Positions 1 to 37,979 of a stretch of 64,000 nt of DNA are shown in pieces. The position numbers were made by a program, and so were the translations under genes. Under the pieces are notes generated by a model. The model did no database searches. It saw nothing but the letters and a program-made list of their open reading frames with translations, and was not told the DNA's origin. Every line of letters starts with the position of its first letter. Positions within the stretch are counted from its first letter, which is position 1. This DNA is from Pycnopodia helianthoides (Eukaryota; Echinodermata; Asteroidea; Forcipulatida; Asteriidae). The stretch covers positions 4,760,034-4,824,033 of the forward strand of contig CM063256.1 in NCBI GenBank assembly GCA_032158295.1, given 5' to 3'.

Positions 1-24480
<24,480 letters not shown>

Positions 24481-24504
24481 TATGCCAAGCACGATGCCTC
24501 ACAC

Positions 24505-24740
24505 AGGGGTCACACACTGTGACACATAATGTGACACACACTGACACACAATGTGCCACACACTGTGACACACAATGTGACGCACAATGTGACACAATGT
24601 GACACTCAATGTGGCACACACTGTGACACTCAATGTGGCACACACTGTGACACTCAATGTGACACACACTGTGACACACACTGTGATACAATGTGACACA
24701 CACTGTGACACACAATGTGACACACACTGTGACACACTCG
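24505..24740 (+). repeat. 12-bp minisatellite (GTGACACACAAT / GTGACACACACT)
   Basis: About 20 diverged units starting 25 bases after the stop codon. All frames on both strands look open in stretches, which creates spurious Cys/His/Val ORFs. Confidence 0.95.
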
Positions 24741-27352
24741 GTGAGACCCAGAAGCATCACACCACACCAAGTGATAATAATCGCAAGACACAAAAGGTGG
24801 GACTGTTTTCATCTGTAAATATATTTTGGTAATTGTTGCTGAGAAACTGAGAGTGTGCAAGTCTGGAGCTAAAGATTTAAAACAGAGAGCATTTGGTTTG
24901 GAATGCAGAGGAGCAAGATCTTTCCATCAGGAGTATATTCGGTCGTCATTTTGTTTTGTCACAAGATGACTCATATTTTATTATTGCAAATGTTTTGATT
25001 CTGTTAGAGAGTGAATAAACTAACACAGGTTGCACCAAAAATGCAAACTTCCTTGTCAGGAACACTAGTCATAGCTGTATCTAAATTACGTCAATCAGTA
25101 TAGTCAACTCTCATTACCACGAGGTCAGTTAGCTGGCCCGATTTCCCTGTATCATCTGAACCTCATCTTAATTGAACAATTGATTGTGCTTATTGCACAG
25201 TGCATTACATATGGACACACTCGTACGCTTGTTTGCTGCATTGTACACTGCATAAATGTGTATGTATGTGATAATGAAAATATGGTTGAGAAAACTGTTG
25301 ATATTTGACCCAAAAAACATCAAAGACTTCAACCTGCCATTTGTGTTGAGATAATAAATGTTGCTAAGCTATGGTGGAACAATCATCAGTAAACATCATT
25401 TTGTTATTCTCACTAGAGGGTTACAAACAATGTTTGGTTTGTACAGGGACACATCATTACCTCTTGTCATTTGATACGGTTCGACTGTATTCCATATATG
25501 TAAACATTATAGAAACCTGCACAGGGCAGCGAGGGACCAACAAAAAAACCTCATATCAACAAGAATCTCTTGACTTCAGAGCTTGTCTGAAGCAATAGTT
25601 GAGTGTACTCATAAGCTCCTCATTTGCTTCAATATCACCAAGATATTTGATTTCTCATGACTTTTACCCTGTATTAAAACTACAACAAACACTTGAAATT
25701 GTTAATTAGGCCCATACACATGAAGCTGTCATGCACAAAAATATGCTTAGCACAGAAAAATCTTGCTTAGCACAAACAGGTTACGGATAAAATGACATTA
25801 TTGACATGGCTGTGACTGGTGGCCTGCTACCATCTTGCTGAGCAGGTAAATTTGCTAGGCAAAATGTTCTGTTTAACAGTTTTATGAAAGTGTTGTTTTT
25901 CACATGGGAAGTATTGAGGTGATTTGAATGAGTCTTTACCACACTGTGTTAATGTGGGTGTGGATGTTTTGAATGTGTGTTAGTTCAAGCATAGAGCCAT
26001 GTGTCAAGTATCAATAACCTTGGAATATGTTTATAGTGGACAAGGTGTCTTCTTGATATAGCTCTTCAACTAAAGGAGTTACTTCTATTAATAACTCACA
26101 TACTGTTGACAAGTACACTGCCAAATTGTTCTTGATGTTACAACAAATATAACACAACTTGAACAACCTGTTTTCTTACTAAATACCAACATTAGCAAAT
26201 GTAATTCACAATTGTGGTTATTTTATTGAACAACTTGAGTATTGGAATGAACGTACTGTACCCCCAAACCAATGATGTATCATTTATGAAGCGATTGTTA
26301 TTCCTGTTTACAGAGATTGCGCCACTTAATTTGTAGCAGAGCCAAATGAGTAAAACTCATAAGTAGTAAATGTATGGCTGTAACTGATGAATAAAGAGCT
26401 GACTGTTGCAGAAGATGAATGCCTAGTTTTACATGTTGATTTATAGTGAGATACAGCACAGATGACTAGAGCATTGATCTCATATGGACTTGCTTCTATG
26501 ATGTGCAGCATAGCAAAAAGATAGTGATGGGGAAGCTTTCTCCCCTACCGGTCAATACCACCATGTCTGCCACATGGGGTGGGGGGAAGTATGACGGTAT
26601 ATGACTGGTATTTAAAATGATGATGATAGTATTTGATTTCCATTAATATAGAGGTTATTTCTGTTTATTGCTAGATCTTTATTCATCGATCCCCAAAGAA
26701 ATGTCAGCTTAGATTCTGTATTCTGATTGTTTATTTTACAAATATCAAAATTTGTTTAATTGTATTTTTGTGGACTTAAAACCAGCATTCCAGTGTAGAA
26801 CATTTCAAATATATTTAGTTAAACATGATATACTATTGTGAACTGTACAAATTAAAATTTGATATATTAAAAAGTAATGATTTTTGTGTTGTACAAAAAA
26901 TCTGTATCTTTTATAGACTTTTGTGTACATTGTAAATCACTGGATCTATTAGGATTAATGTATTTTTGTCTTTACCTTAAGAAATAATGGATGTGAAGGG
27001 AAACTTATGAAACCAAAAAAGTTTGTCATTCTTAGAGTAGAATATTTCAAATTTGAGTTTTAAATCTAGAGTAAGTTGCTCAGAATAAAGTCATGTTGAA
27101 TCCTCACCATCAGATAACAAAAATCTGGTTTTCCAACCTTAGGTGGTTAGTAAAAGGGCAAGGTGATGAGTTGGTTATATAAGGTACCTGACTATTCGGA
27201 CACCCAAGGCTCAATCTGAAGACTCATAGGAAGGTGTATTGGGAAAACCAACAATGATTAAAACTTTGTAGAAATGTTACTCAGAGCCTGAGTGACCTGG
27301 GGCTGATTTCACAATGAGCTAAGATTGATCTTAAATGTGTATCAATCTTAAT
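24741..27352. other. 3' flank, no gene seen
   Basis: AT-rich. A 'GCTTAGCA' repeat lies at 25705-25890 (AGCACAGAAAAATCTTGCTT, TGCTGAGCAGG). No exon-like segment. May be 3' UTR in part. Confidence 0.6.
25014..25019 (+). terminator. Candidate ARFGEF poly(A) signal AATAAA
   Basis: A canonical hexamer 534 bases after the stop, in GAGTGAATAAACTAAC. It is the nearest to the stop, but use cannot be shown from sequence alone. Confidence 0.35.
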
Positions 27353-27354
27353 TG

Positions 27355-27477
27355 GTTTGGGGTTGAACAAAGAAAAATTTACTAGAGCGGGATTTTAAAC
27401 CACCGACCTCTGGATTACCGACGTACGGGTCGTTGGTTCAAATCCCGCTCTAGTAAATTTTTCTTTGTTCAACCCCA
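27355..27477. repeat. SINE inverted-repeat hairpin
   Basis: Two tRNA-Lys-like SINE 3' parts face each other. The left arm 27355-27406 (GGGTTGAACAAAGAAAAATT, CTAGAGCGGGATTT) and the right arm 27426-27477 are near-perfect complements separated by about 20 bases. Confidence 0.9.
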
Positions 27478-29144
27478 AACTATTTTAAATTTACCCAGTC
27501 AGTTTCCCTGGTTCATTATGCAAAAGTGTTTATGTCACAGTACAAATCACCATGGCGATATTGACAACTCATCTTAAGATGAGTCTTAGTGCTTTGTGAA
27601 ATTAAGCCATGGTGGACAGGTGTGTTGTGCTTTCCCATTGGTCCATCAATATGACGTAATCACCAAGATTGACCAATCAGGTCATGGGAATAGCATCCCC
27701 ATGCACCCTGAACACTTTGGAAATTGGCCAGAATTGTCTCACATTTCTAGTCATCAAAAACTATGATTATTCATGTTTTTGTTTCATGCACGTACACAAA
27801 TTGATCTGCGAGGGGACTCACTTTTTTTGCTAGGCTAAAATGAGCCAAGGACCAGTCAAAAACATTATGTATCGCATGGTAATTATAGCCGGTAACCTGA
27901 TTTAGCTAAGCAATATTTAACTGTGCAGAGTAGCTCCTTGGGCCTGATCTAATGGCACTGGTAACCAGGGAATACTGTATTTTACAGAATGTTGTAAGCG
28001 CAGTATTCCATGGAAAGCAGTGTCATCTAATAGAATTGTGGGACAAATTATATTTTGCTGCTTAAGCAAATAATTGCGCTTAACAAAATTCTGCTCAGCA
28101 AAAATAAGCAGGATACCAGCAGGAAAAGGTTCACATGACATGGCATATTGGCTGGGAACATTTCCCTGGTAGGCAGAATTATCTGTGATTTGTTATGAAA
28201 GTGTCTTGCTTAAGCAGTTATAAAACTGGTTCAACTCGAGCACCATCCTCCTTGTTTCAATTTCTTGGGTTGAATTTTAAAAATTCACAAAAAATGTTAA
28301 GTGGATCCACTGAAATCCTTAGCTCTCAATTCATGCCAAAATCTCCTCTATTTTCTAAGGTAAAACAGAGTTGTACAAACCATAAAATGGCATAGCATTT
28401 AATACTTGTACAGTACACCATTGAATAAGAAAAATTAGCTATGTTAATATTATAAGCAGTTGTGAATAAATTTATGATGTAAATAATGCATTGAGGGGGA
28501 AAAAATGATAGATGTAATTTATCCTTATATGGACACATGCAGTATAGTGTATTAAAGCATGTTATGTTAACAGTAAATGGGATATTGCGTTTCTAATATA
28601 ATTTTATGGTGAGGAAATTGAAGGCATCAAGGAACAGTCACAATATTTTTGCTTTCAAAAAAGCCTTCATTGTTGTTTTCCCCAAATTGGTGCTTTCCCA
28701 GCAATTATTTGTAACAGGCACTGTGTAGAGTTATATAACCCTGGGCACCAATTCCAGTTATGATTTATTTGGTTAAGTGGCCCAAAACACCATCCCCCCC
28801 CCTCCCCCACACCACTCACACACTTGTTCGTTTGTGCTAGGTGTTTTTGTGTTTGGCAGCGTACAGCAGTTTATGGGTGACAAACGTGTTGTAATTATCT
28901 CTTGTAGGAAGAATGTTATGAAATCTGTAATCAGATCAACTGGACTTACCATTTAATTGTGACGACGGTTTCCACCCTATCCCAGACACATCCTCAGGCT
29001 GACTGATCTTGTGGCTGACTGAGAACTGTTAGTTCTTGAGAAAAGGGTCTCATTTAAAAAAATCTCTTACCTGCCCCCCAAAATAAGGAGGGCTTTGATA
29101 CCTTCAGAATGCATTGCATAAATAACACTATCAAGTATAATATT
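27478..29144. other. Spacer with one dispersed repeat
   Basis: A 'GCTTAAGCA' repeat at 27930-28225 (GCTCAGCAAAAATAAGCAGG, ACATGGCATATTGGCTGGGA). A C-rich run at 28792-28806. No gene seen. Confidence 0.6.
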
Positions 29145-29416
29145 TAATTTACTCAGTCAGTTTCCCTTGTGGCTTATTACTTATTTGAAATGAAAAAGTA
29201 ACATCCCAAGTTGTATCGTAAACTTGGGTGTGATCCTTGGCTACACTGCAGGTAACGGTTGTAGCTTCTGACTGGCACCCCAGAACAAAGATATTGACAA
29301 AATAGGGAGACCGCCAACATAGGGCTAGATAGCTCAGTTAGTAGAGCGCCAGCCATTAATCCGGTGTTTTTGGTTAAAATCTCGCTCTAGTCATATTTTC
29401 TTTGTTCAACCCCAAT
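29145..29416 (+). repeat. tRNA-Lys-like SINE composite
   Basis: The + strand head 29322-29390 (GGGCTAGATAGCTCAGTTAG ... TTGGTTAAAATCTCG, a decayed B box). The upstream flank includes CAGTCAGTTTCCCTTGTGGC and CTGACTGGCACCCCAGAAC. Confidence 0.8.
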
Positions 29417-29908
29417 TGCATAAATGACAAGTATGAATATGAACAATGCTTCCTAGAATAGATTGTTAAATTGATATCAACGGTGTCTTCTTGCCACACC
29501 ATGCAAAGCTCTAATCCTTCACACTACTTAACACTTCAAGCAAGCTTGAATTTACCAGATGAAGCAAGATTCGTGGCATAAAAGTTATTCCAAAATGTGA
29601 TGCACATAGTTTCTAGCTTTGATTGTTTAACTGCTACATCTTTCATAATTATGTATTTTGTATGCTTTTGAAAATGCCTTATCCTTTACATTCATATATA
29701 TGTTTATGATATTACTTTAGCTCATAAATTATGTACACGTTATCAAAATTAATTTTCAATTTAGCCAGAACTTTATAATATTTGGATCACCAAATGCTAC
29801 ATCCATGTGCACTTAATGTGTTCATATTAGGCTAGTGTTGCCAGCCCATCATTGTATACTTTGAGCTGACCATTCATTGTGAGGAGGATTCATTTGTGAC
29901 TGTCAAAC

Positions 29909-30200
29909 TTAACCTGTTGACTGCCGCCTACGAGTATATTAGTACTTACAGGTGTAACGGATTCTGCCACTGCGAGTATACTCGTAGAGAATGAAAGGGC
30001 TTTGTATTGTTATTTAAATACACTGGCATCACTGAGCAAGCAAAACACATACGCTTCTGGCAGTGGTGAGGACATGGCATCCTTGGAATGTGTATGTTAA
30101 TTTTGTTTTGGTATAGTACCTATTTGGTATGCGCGCATGGGCACCGCACTTGGCAAATAGAAACGCCCTACGACTATATGACCGGCAGTCAACGTGTTAA
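29909..30200 (-). mobile_element. TTAA-flanked MITE copy 2 (complete)
   Basis: 292 bp, inverted relative to copies 1 and 3. Ends TTAACCTGTTGACTGCCG and CGGCAGTCAACGTGTTAA. Includes GAGTATACTCGTAG near 29975 and GCGCGCATGGGCACCGCAC. Confidence 0.85.
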
Positions 30201-30499
30201 AAAGCTTTGCATACTCTCTAACCCATTTGGGTTCTTCGCTTACTCTTCAGTATGATGGTGACTTCAGTACAATGGCCCAATTCCATAGAGCTACTGAAGC
30301 TCACATATTATGCTTTCCAGAAACGAAGGTTACCAACCCCCAAACTGAGTAATTTTTACTGTTTTAATTTGCGACGCAGCAACTTCTGCTTTAGAAGCTT
30401 GATTAAACTTTATGGTCAGGAAGTGTGGACTGTAATGACATGTTTGTCTGACTTTGGCCAAGGTATATTTCATTGATGATTGCAGACAGTGGAGATTGC
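30201..30499. other. Spacer
   Basis: A short repeat piece GGCCCAATTCCATAGAGCTAC at 30272-30292. Nothing else. Confidence 0.5.
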
Positions 30500-30627
30500 G
30501 AGACTTTTGGGGACACTAGGTGGCAGCAGACTTACCGGGTAAATCCACTGCAAGCGCATCCTCAGAATTATGTAAACAATAGAAATTTACCTGGTATGTC
30601 TGCTGCCACCTATGGTTTCAAAGTCTA
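30500..30627. mobile_element. Short palindromic MITE with CTCF-like cores, copy 2
   Basis: Arms GAGACTTTTGGGGACACTAG-GTGGCAGCAGACTTACC and GGTATGTCTGCTGCCACCTA...AAAGTCT. CACTAGGTGGCAGCAG at 30514-30529 is the cleaner CTCF-like core. Confidence 0.75.
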
Positions 30628-33432
30628 CCATTGGGAAGAAAATATCCCTAGCGAACAGTTGAATATCTTATAGTGATTGTTTTAATATTCTGTGTTAAAC
30701 ACAAGAAAACTTGCATCCCAGATTTTCAATGCATGATTGTGTTTTTCAAATGCACAGTCATCAAGTATTTTAAATGGAAATTAATGTCTTATAGCAGACT
30801 TGTGTTATTACATTACTGGACGCATAGCAGCATGGTAGTCACAGCTGTCATTTCTTCCTTTAATACAATGGCTGTTCATTTGAAATAGCCAAATGGTACA
30901 TTGAAAATTCCAGACTGTTATCTAATTTTTTTTTATTGCAGAGATATCAATTCATCTTTATCAGATGTCAAGGATATATTTAATTTGATTTCTATGTATG
31001 TATTGAATGAACTAACACAGTGGCGAAACCAGACAATATCTTTGGATGGGGCTGGGATATAAATACTGCCACCAGTGTGTGGGGCTTGGGGATCGGAAGG
31101 GCTCATGTAAAAAAAACAAAATAAAACACTAGTACAGAATAGCAGATTTTGGGGTGTTCCCCCCCCCCCACACACACACACACGTGTGTAATGACCTCCA
31201 ATCGTGGACCCTCCTTTGTTCAACTCTTTGTCCTGACAAACGTGGACCCCTTTGTTTTCCTTTGTGATAGCAAACGTGGACCTATTGTCCCTTTTGTTGT
31301 AAGTCCTCGGTTTGAATGTCACTACAAACTCACACATACTTTTGCACACACCATTGTGGGGACTTCCTATTGTTGTTCTATTGTTCCCTTTTCTAAAGAA
31401 TTCCCTTGTGGGGACCCAGTTTACAAAGAAAAACGTTGTGCGGACCTTTGTTTCATTGTGTAAAAATCCCCACAACGGTGTGTATGCCTACCCACACATA
31501 CACACATGTTTGTGAATCCCGTAAATCAAGGATTTCTCTCTGTTCTCCCATTGTTTGGACATATATTTATTTTTAGCAACGTCCCTCTTGGTTTTCTACC
31601 TGTAAGCAAAGCGAGGACGTCCTCGCTCTGTCAAAACAGCTGGATCCCTTTTGTTAAAGTCCTCGGTTTCAATGGGTATGCACGCTCACACACACACTTC
31701 AATGCCCTAAATGGAGAAGGAGTGAGCTCTCAGAGGCCTCCCCCTAGGTTGCACCTCTGACTTGACTTTCTCAAGATTCTATGGTCTCTCATTACCAAGT
31801 CCAGCAAAATCCAACAGATCCCCAAACCATAGACTTTGAAATGTGAGGCTTCATGAGCAGCAATTTTTTTGCCAAACATCAAAAATGTTACCTTGTCCAT
31901 CAAAATCTACCACTGGATTTTGATTGGTGTTTGAAATGAAGCAGATAAATCATACCAACCAATCAAGGGGAAGGATGGAGATAACTGTGACATGCAGCCA
32001 TCAGTGCTACACTGTAGGCCTTGATTGGTCTCCCTAAGCATGTTTTTTTTGTCCCCAAGGGCTATATTAAAGAAGGGCTCCTAGTTTTGTAATGCACTAA
32101 TTTTCTAATAGATAGGTTCTTATGAAAGTGTAAAATTCTAATATGACAAGTCTCTTACTATATGTTAAAACGATGTAAAATGCACTTGTATTTGATGCTC
32201 TTTCAAAACATAATTGCGGCCACATTTTATGGGTGTTTACATTTTTGTACTGAGAATATTTGTTTCATTCCTGCATTTCTATGAAATTCAATCAGAACAG
32301 CGTTGAACTTAACCTTTTGATCAACAACAAATTCCTGTGTGAAATTCACAGACCCATTTTATTGTTGACATCCAAGCACGTCATGTTTCAAATTTCGTTC
32401 TGAAAGAGTAAAAAATATTAAACCAACAGCAGTTCACACCATTTTAACGTGAGGTTAATAGAGACTTCATCGTTTTTTCTACTTTAATAAGAACTTTTAT
32501 CTTTTGGAAAAAAGTGCATCACAAAACTCAATTTGACCATAGAGCCTCTCTATAACTTTTATATTGTAGTTGTCCAGTTGCAAGTCTCCATTACATTTTA
32601 TCTTGGTCCTGTGTTAATTCTCACAAATTGTCTAATTTTAAACCTCTATAGAGACAAGTTCATGATAACTGTGACTTGTCCGAGATTTGGTAGTTATCAA
32701 AAAGGTAAACCTCTGTACTTTCATAGGATACTTCTGTACTTACTGCTCCAAAATTTACCTTGAATTCAGGTTGTCATGGAAACGCTACGTTTTCACACTT
32801 GTCCATGCTTATTACTTACATGTAGCCATGGTAACTGGTGATGTCTTCATTTGTTCACCAAGGATTTGTTGTACAAACAATTTTGTTGAGATGAACCTCA
32901 CAGCAGATAAAGTATTGCGTTTATGTTTTTTGCTGAGTATTGTTCAGAGAAGAAGTTTTCTTTTGCTATGAATTGAATATTAAGTGGTGAATATTAAGAA
33001 TAAAATCTGTGCATACATGGTACCTTTTGTGAAGGAGCTAAGTAAAGGAGAATTGTTTGTTCATCAAACACTAGGCATGTCTGGTACCTTGTTTACTCAG
33101 TAAACCTACTGTACATTTGTAATACGTGTATATACATGTCAGATAATAGACAGGTTTCCTTAGGAACAGCTGACATGACAGAAAATGTTGGCTCAATTTA
33201 CCCAATTCAGAGAAGTTGAATACTGTGTTTTAATGTTAGGTACGATGGAAACTGTACGATAGCACTGCATACATTGGGAAATGCAATAAAATAAAAAAAC
33301 ATACGTTTTTAATTATCCCGTTGTTCTCACAGTTTCAATGGCTCTGAATTTGTTTGGAAATTCATTTAACTTCTCCTGTTCACTGGTGTATAATATACTG
33401 TAGTACTATAAACCACTTGAGACTTTGTTGCT
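30628..33432. other. Spacer with CA/CGTGGACC repeat tract
   Basis: 31159-31185 is a C run plus (CA)n. 31195-31460 has spaced copies of CGTGGACC or GTGGGGAC and TTTGTT. 31600-31625 holds GCGAGGACGTCCTCGC, a 16-base perfect palindrome. AATAAA at 33285-33290 is a second poly(A) candidate. The longer ORFs here are repeat artefacts. Confidence 0.6.
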
Positions 33433-33555
33433 TTCGAATTTGCGGCTACAGCTACGGCTATGGCTAGATTTCCATGTCATGCCTTAAAGTGTGAGGACGA
33501 CCTTGGCAACACCCTTATCAGCAGTCTTAGCCGTAACCGTAGCTGTCAATTCGGA
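33433..33555. mobile_element. Short inverted-repeat element ('GGCTACAGCTACGGCT'), copy 2
   Basis: Left arm GAATTTGCGGCTACAGCTAC-GGCTATGGCT, right arm AGCCGTAACCGTAGCTGTCA-ATTC. Related to 22605-22735. Confidence 0.7.
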
Positions 33556-35035
33556 TATGACATTGGTCTTTCAGAAAGAAGCAAAGTAACTCTTGGATGA
33601 AAAACAAACCTAAGAATTATGCAGATATCTTAACCACTAGACCACCAAGTGTGCCCGGTGACGAGAGGCCAGTTGGAATCCTGTATAACTAACAGCAGGT
33701 TCTGCAAACCGTTAAATGATGTAATACTTACATTAGGTGTAAATAAGTAAGGACAGAATACCTCAAGGTATGATAAAGTACTGTGTATGACATGTAGGAA
33801 CAAAAAACCTGTGTAGTAACTTGTTGAAAAATGTCTGCATCTACTGTTGAAGCAATTTTAACTGCAAGTAGAAAGACTTCAAAGAGTTTTGCCCAGCCTG
33901 CAGCCATTGCAACAAGACTGCAATCAAAGAACAGTGAATGATCCCCAACCCCTCCCCAAACCTAAAAATACAGGTTTATATCTTCCTCCCTGACTGAAGT
34001 GCTGTGTATAATTTGCCCAAAACGCTGTCTCTTTGGCATTTCGCTTCGACATTTACCATTGAATTAACCTTGAGGAATACCTGGATGTATTAAGGCCTGC
34101 CTGGTTGTTCCTTTTGCTTTCCTGTCCCACTGGGAGCAAGCATGCAGGAAAAACCTTCCTTATCTCACATCGGGGAGAAATTTACATTCAATTTGACAGT
34201 GCCTTGGGCCAAGCAAGACTATTTTTATCAGAGGATGTTAAGTATAGAGCTACGTGTTTATTGCACACATAAGAGAAACTTGGAAGGGTAAATACTCTTG
34301 GCTTTAAGCTGTCTGTGGACCAAGAAATTATCTGAAAAGAGCCTCCTGTAGGAAATCTGGTAACAGTTAAAATGTTTCATTTTTTTATGAAAACTAAAAA
34401 TGTTGTAAATCCTTCAAAAGATTTGGTCACTCTTTGCTCTTGTAGCGAGAATATATTATGGGTTGCCTGATGTGGGAAGAGTGAGTTTCAATCAAGATAG
34501 TGGTAGATTTTAGAATCTTAAACAATCCCTGTCTTCATTCTAATGTTTCCTTTAAACCCATCTGTTTTTCCAACATTTTTGTAATTATACGTTTTTGTTT
34601 TTTGTGTTTATGCACCATGAGCATGATTTTTGGCTGATATCGCGCTTGACCAATTGTTCATTACATGTATTACTATTATCCATTATGGGATAGTTTGGTC
34701 AACAATTACTCCATGCTTTACAGAAGGAACATTTACCTGGCAATTATGATACATTCTCTGGTATGCATCTGTGATTTAATATTGATTATAACAATTGGAA
34801 AAACAAGCACAACATTTGTAATTATTTATGTTTTCACCATTTGTTCTGAGAACTAGTGTTCATCTGACATCTCATTATGTGTGCATGTTCTTAATTATGA
34901 GTTTGCCACAAAATCCTTTTCATCATAAACTGCTGCAAATGTAACACCTTGTATTCATGGGGTTTTAACAGGTTTGTCTTGGGATAAGTTTGTTCAATTG
35001 AATGCAATCTTCTAAAACTAATGATGTAACACCCC
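33556..35035. other. Spacer
   Basis: AT-rich. No repeat or coding signal I can support. Confidence 0.6.
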
Positions 35036-35336
35036 TTAACACTTTGACTGCCGGTCATAAATTTGAAGGGGCGTTCCCATTTGCCAAGCATCCCAGTGTG
35101 GTGCGCATGCGTGCATACCAAATAGGTACTTTTTTTTTGTCAACATGTTGTAGCATACAAATTTTAACGATGTGTGCTCACCACTGCCAGAAGCGTAGAC
35201 GTTGTGTTCTCAGTGATGCCAGTGTATTCAATTCACTATACAAAAGCCTTTCATTCTCTACGAGTATACTCGTAGTGGCAGAATCTGTTACACCTGTTAC
35301 TACGAATATACTCGTAGGCGGCAGTCAACGTGTTAA
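35036..35336 (+). mobile_element. TTAA-flanked MITE copy 3 (complete)
   Basis: 301 bp. Ends TTAACACTTTGACTGCCGG and CGGCAGTCAACGTGTTAA. The palindrome CTACGAGTATACTCGTAG is at 35259-35276. It shows what the empty LINE site in copy 1 looked like: CCTGTTACTACGAATATAC. Confidence 0.9.
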
Positions 35337-37979
35337 TGGTATGTCTTGAAAGCTAGAAGGTTGGAATGACAAACTTTTCTATACAACCAACATTTAACCA
35401 AATGTATCTTCTACTTTGAACGACCATGACAGCACCTAAAAGATGACTTAGCTGCACCTGCGAGATTTTAGTTCAGAATCCCAGCAAACAATTTCATAAA
35501 AAAGATTGAAGGTCTGTTGCCATAGAGATCGATGAATTTGTTTCCCATGTGCATTTTTCCCCCCAATAATGTGATATTGAACTGGACCGTAACCTTGGAG
35601 TTTTATTAGAAGTGGATAATAGAACTGGCAGTGTTCAGTTGACATTTAAAAACAAAAATCCCATTTGTTGTCAGTGGAATATGTTGTACTATAGGTCCAA
35701 AAGGTACGAGAATGTTAGTATCCTCCATTTTGTCTTTGGGTGAGATCCAATGTTCAGATTGTACGACACCCTTACAAAAACACGAATCTTCTTGCTGCGA
35801 GCCTGCCTGCAATCTTATCAGCAAGTTGGTATTATGCTTGCCAACCAGCTTGTATTATACTTGCAGGGTTCCAGAAATTTGAACAAGGGCAAGCTTTAAG
35901 CTCGCTGGCTAGCAGATCTGAAGTCTTGTCAGCAAGCTGGTTTAATGTACTCTTCTTCAGAAAGTAACGTAGAAAAAGCAATTGCAACCATGGATGACAA
36001 CTGCAACATAGTTTATGCTTCTTGCATAAAAAGCAATGTTGGCACTGGACTTAAAATGGTTAAGTTAAACATCACTAAATTGTTAACTTTACAAGTTTTA
36101 AGTCCGCATGCAAACAGTGGTATATAGTATTAAGCAATTTACTAAGGCTGCTAACTACTGTTGTCAATCTGTTTTACAGGCAGCAGAGTTGTGGTAACTC
36201 AACAATTGATGTAAACCCAACATGGAGAAAAATAATGCTACAAGAGTTCTATTTTGAAAAAGCACCCCTTCGGAAGAAAACACACTTAGGCTATTTTATT
36301 TGAATATTTAGTGCTTATTTATTCACATTTTGTCGTAAATCACACACACAAACTGTACAAGAGAAGAGCAGAATGGGCCTCGGACGGACTCAAGATTCAT
36401 CAGTGAAACTAATATATATTTACACTCACATTAAAAGAAAATTATTTACTTGCCTGGGTCTGATTTTATGGCACCAGCTTACCATTGCATTCTGTTCTTT
36501 ATACTTCACAATTCGCTGCCTAGCAGGGCTAGAGCCAAAATGTCTAAGCTAGCTGTGGCCCTTTTTGAAACCACAGATTTGTCTTTGGCTTTTGTTACTG
36601 TACTCTGAACTTTGTTGAAGCCTTAACGGCTCTACAGAGCACACTACAATATACAGTGTATTTGTCAAAGCTTCACAAAGTCACCGTTTTCAAAAAGACC
36701 ATGGCAAAGAATGCACCATAACATCATACTTGTAATATAGTACGTAGTATGTATACATCATGCACACAAGTCCCTAACATAGTACTTTAAAAGTCAGCCT
36801 AAAATAATTGCTTATCAGAAGTAGTGCCATGAAATGAGACTAAGACAACTTGAAATCAATTACTTGGGTACTCTCTAGGCTCCTGTGTAAACTGAGCTGA
36901 AAGTCCAACAAATAATTGAATAATGCTCGAAATGTTTAACTTCCCCATCCAAATGGTTCAACTAGGAAATCACCAACATTCTAATATCTTCCATTCTTGA
37001 AGTTGTTCTTAACACAATAAAAAGAACTAATACCAATTTCAAACAGAGGAATTCATACATACTCCATAGAAAAAATGAAGGCTTACAATTACCAGCCAAG
37101 AAAAGACAAGAATGGCCGAAGCAAGAACAGTTAATGCCTGTTGCCTTTGAAGTTTGATGACACATATTGCAATAGCTTCAAAACAATGCCAATTATATTG
37201 TGCTCTTTTGGTCAGTTTTCTGTTCTCTAAAAAGGTTTGAACTTTGATTACTTGCTACATTCTCATGACACTTTTCTTGACTGAACTGTTTGTCAAGTTT
37301 ACCTGGTTGTATTTCTTTCCTCCTGGTTAATATCTAATCATTGCTAGTCACACTTTCGTTATGATCTTCCAGGCACACGATCGACGAAGTGCTAGTGGTT
37401 AAAAGTTCAACACGAAATACATGTTCATTATATAATAATTGACATGAACTGTCTGTTGGAAATCATTTATCTTTCAGTTGTCTGCATTGTAGATATCGTC
37501 TGCTGGTTGTACACCTTGTCGTTTTTCTTGCCCTGGGCAGTTGGGCTAATAATTCTGATGAACTGTTTTACTGTATGAAAATTGTTCTTCTGGAAGGTAT
37601 GTTAATTTTGCTTTTCAAACAAATTGCATATACCATAGAATGGTTGAAGTACATGCATTCATCAGCTTAAAGACCTTCATCATTGTGCAACAAGCTTTTT
37701 TATTCTGTTGCATTTTTACCAAATACAGAGACTGTGGTTAAATATCCAGGCACTTTGTACCTATTTACAGGCTCCTAATTAATTAAATAAATTCACAATT
37801 ATGAGGATTATCAAATGTTTTTGTGGATGTGGCAGTTGTCACCAAAAAATCAGAGTGTTTTGTTTTCAATTTTAGCCCGAATATCTAAATTAAAATGTAC
37901 CCATGTTTAACACTAATATTAATAACAGGCTTTCTGGGTGTTTTGTCATTTTGACATTGCACAAAGTGCCTCGCTTTCC
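35337..37979. other. Spacer
   Basis: No gene seen. From about 36230 down to the next element there are several TTTATT motifs (AATAAA on the - strand, for example 36306-36325). These could end a long 3' UTR of the - strand gene, but nothing proves transcription. Confidence 0.5.

Larger units (their letters stand above)
24481..25020 (+). other. Proximal ARFGEF 3' UTR
   Basis: Follows the stop directly. It holds the GTGACACA minisatellite, and an AATAAA at 25014-25019 is the first good poly(A) signal candidate. Other AATAAA sites occur further on (for example 33285-33290), so the true 3' end is not fixed. Confidence 0.5.

Noticed and set aside
30933..31475. 180-codon - strand ORF
   Set aside because: Spans CA and C runs and CGTGGACC repeats, has no domain, and overlaps ORFs in other frames.
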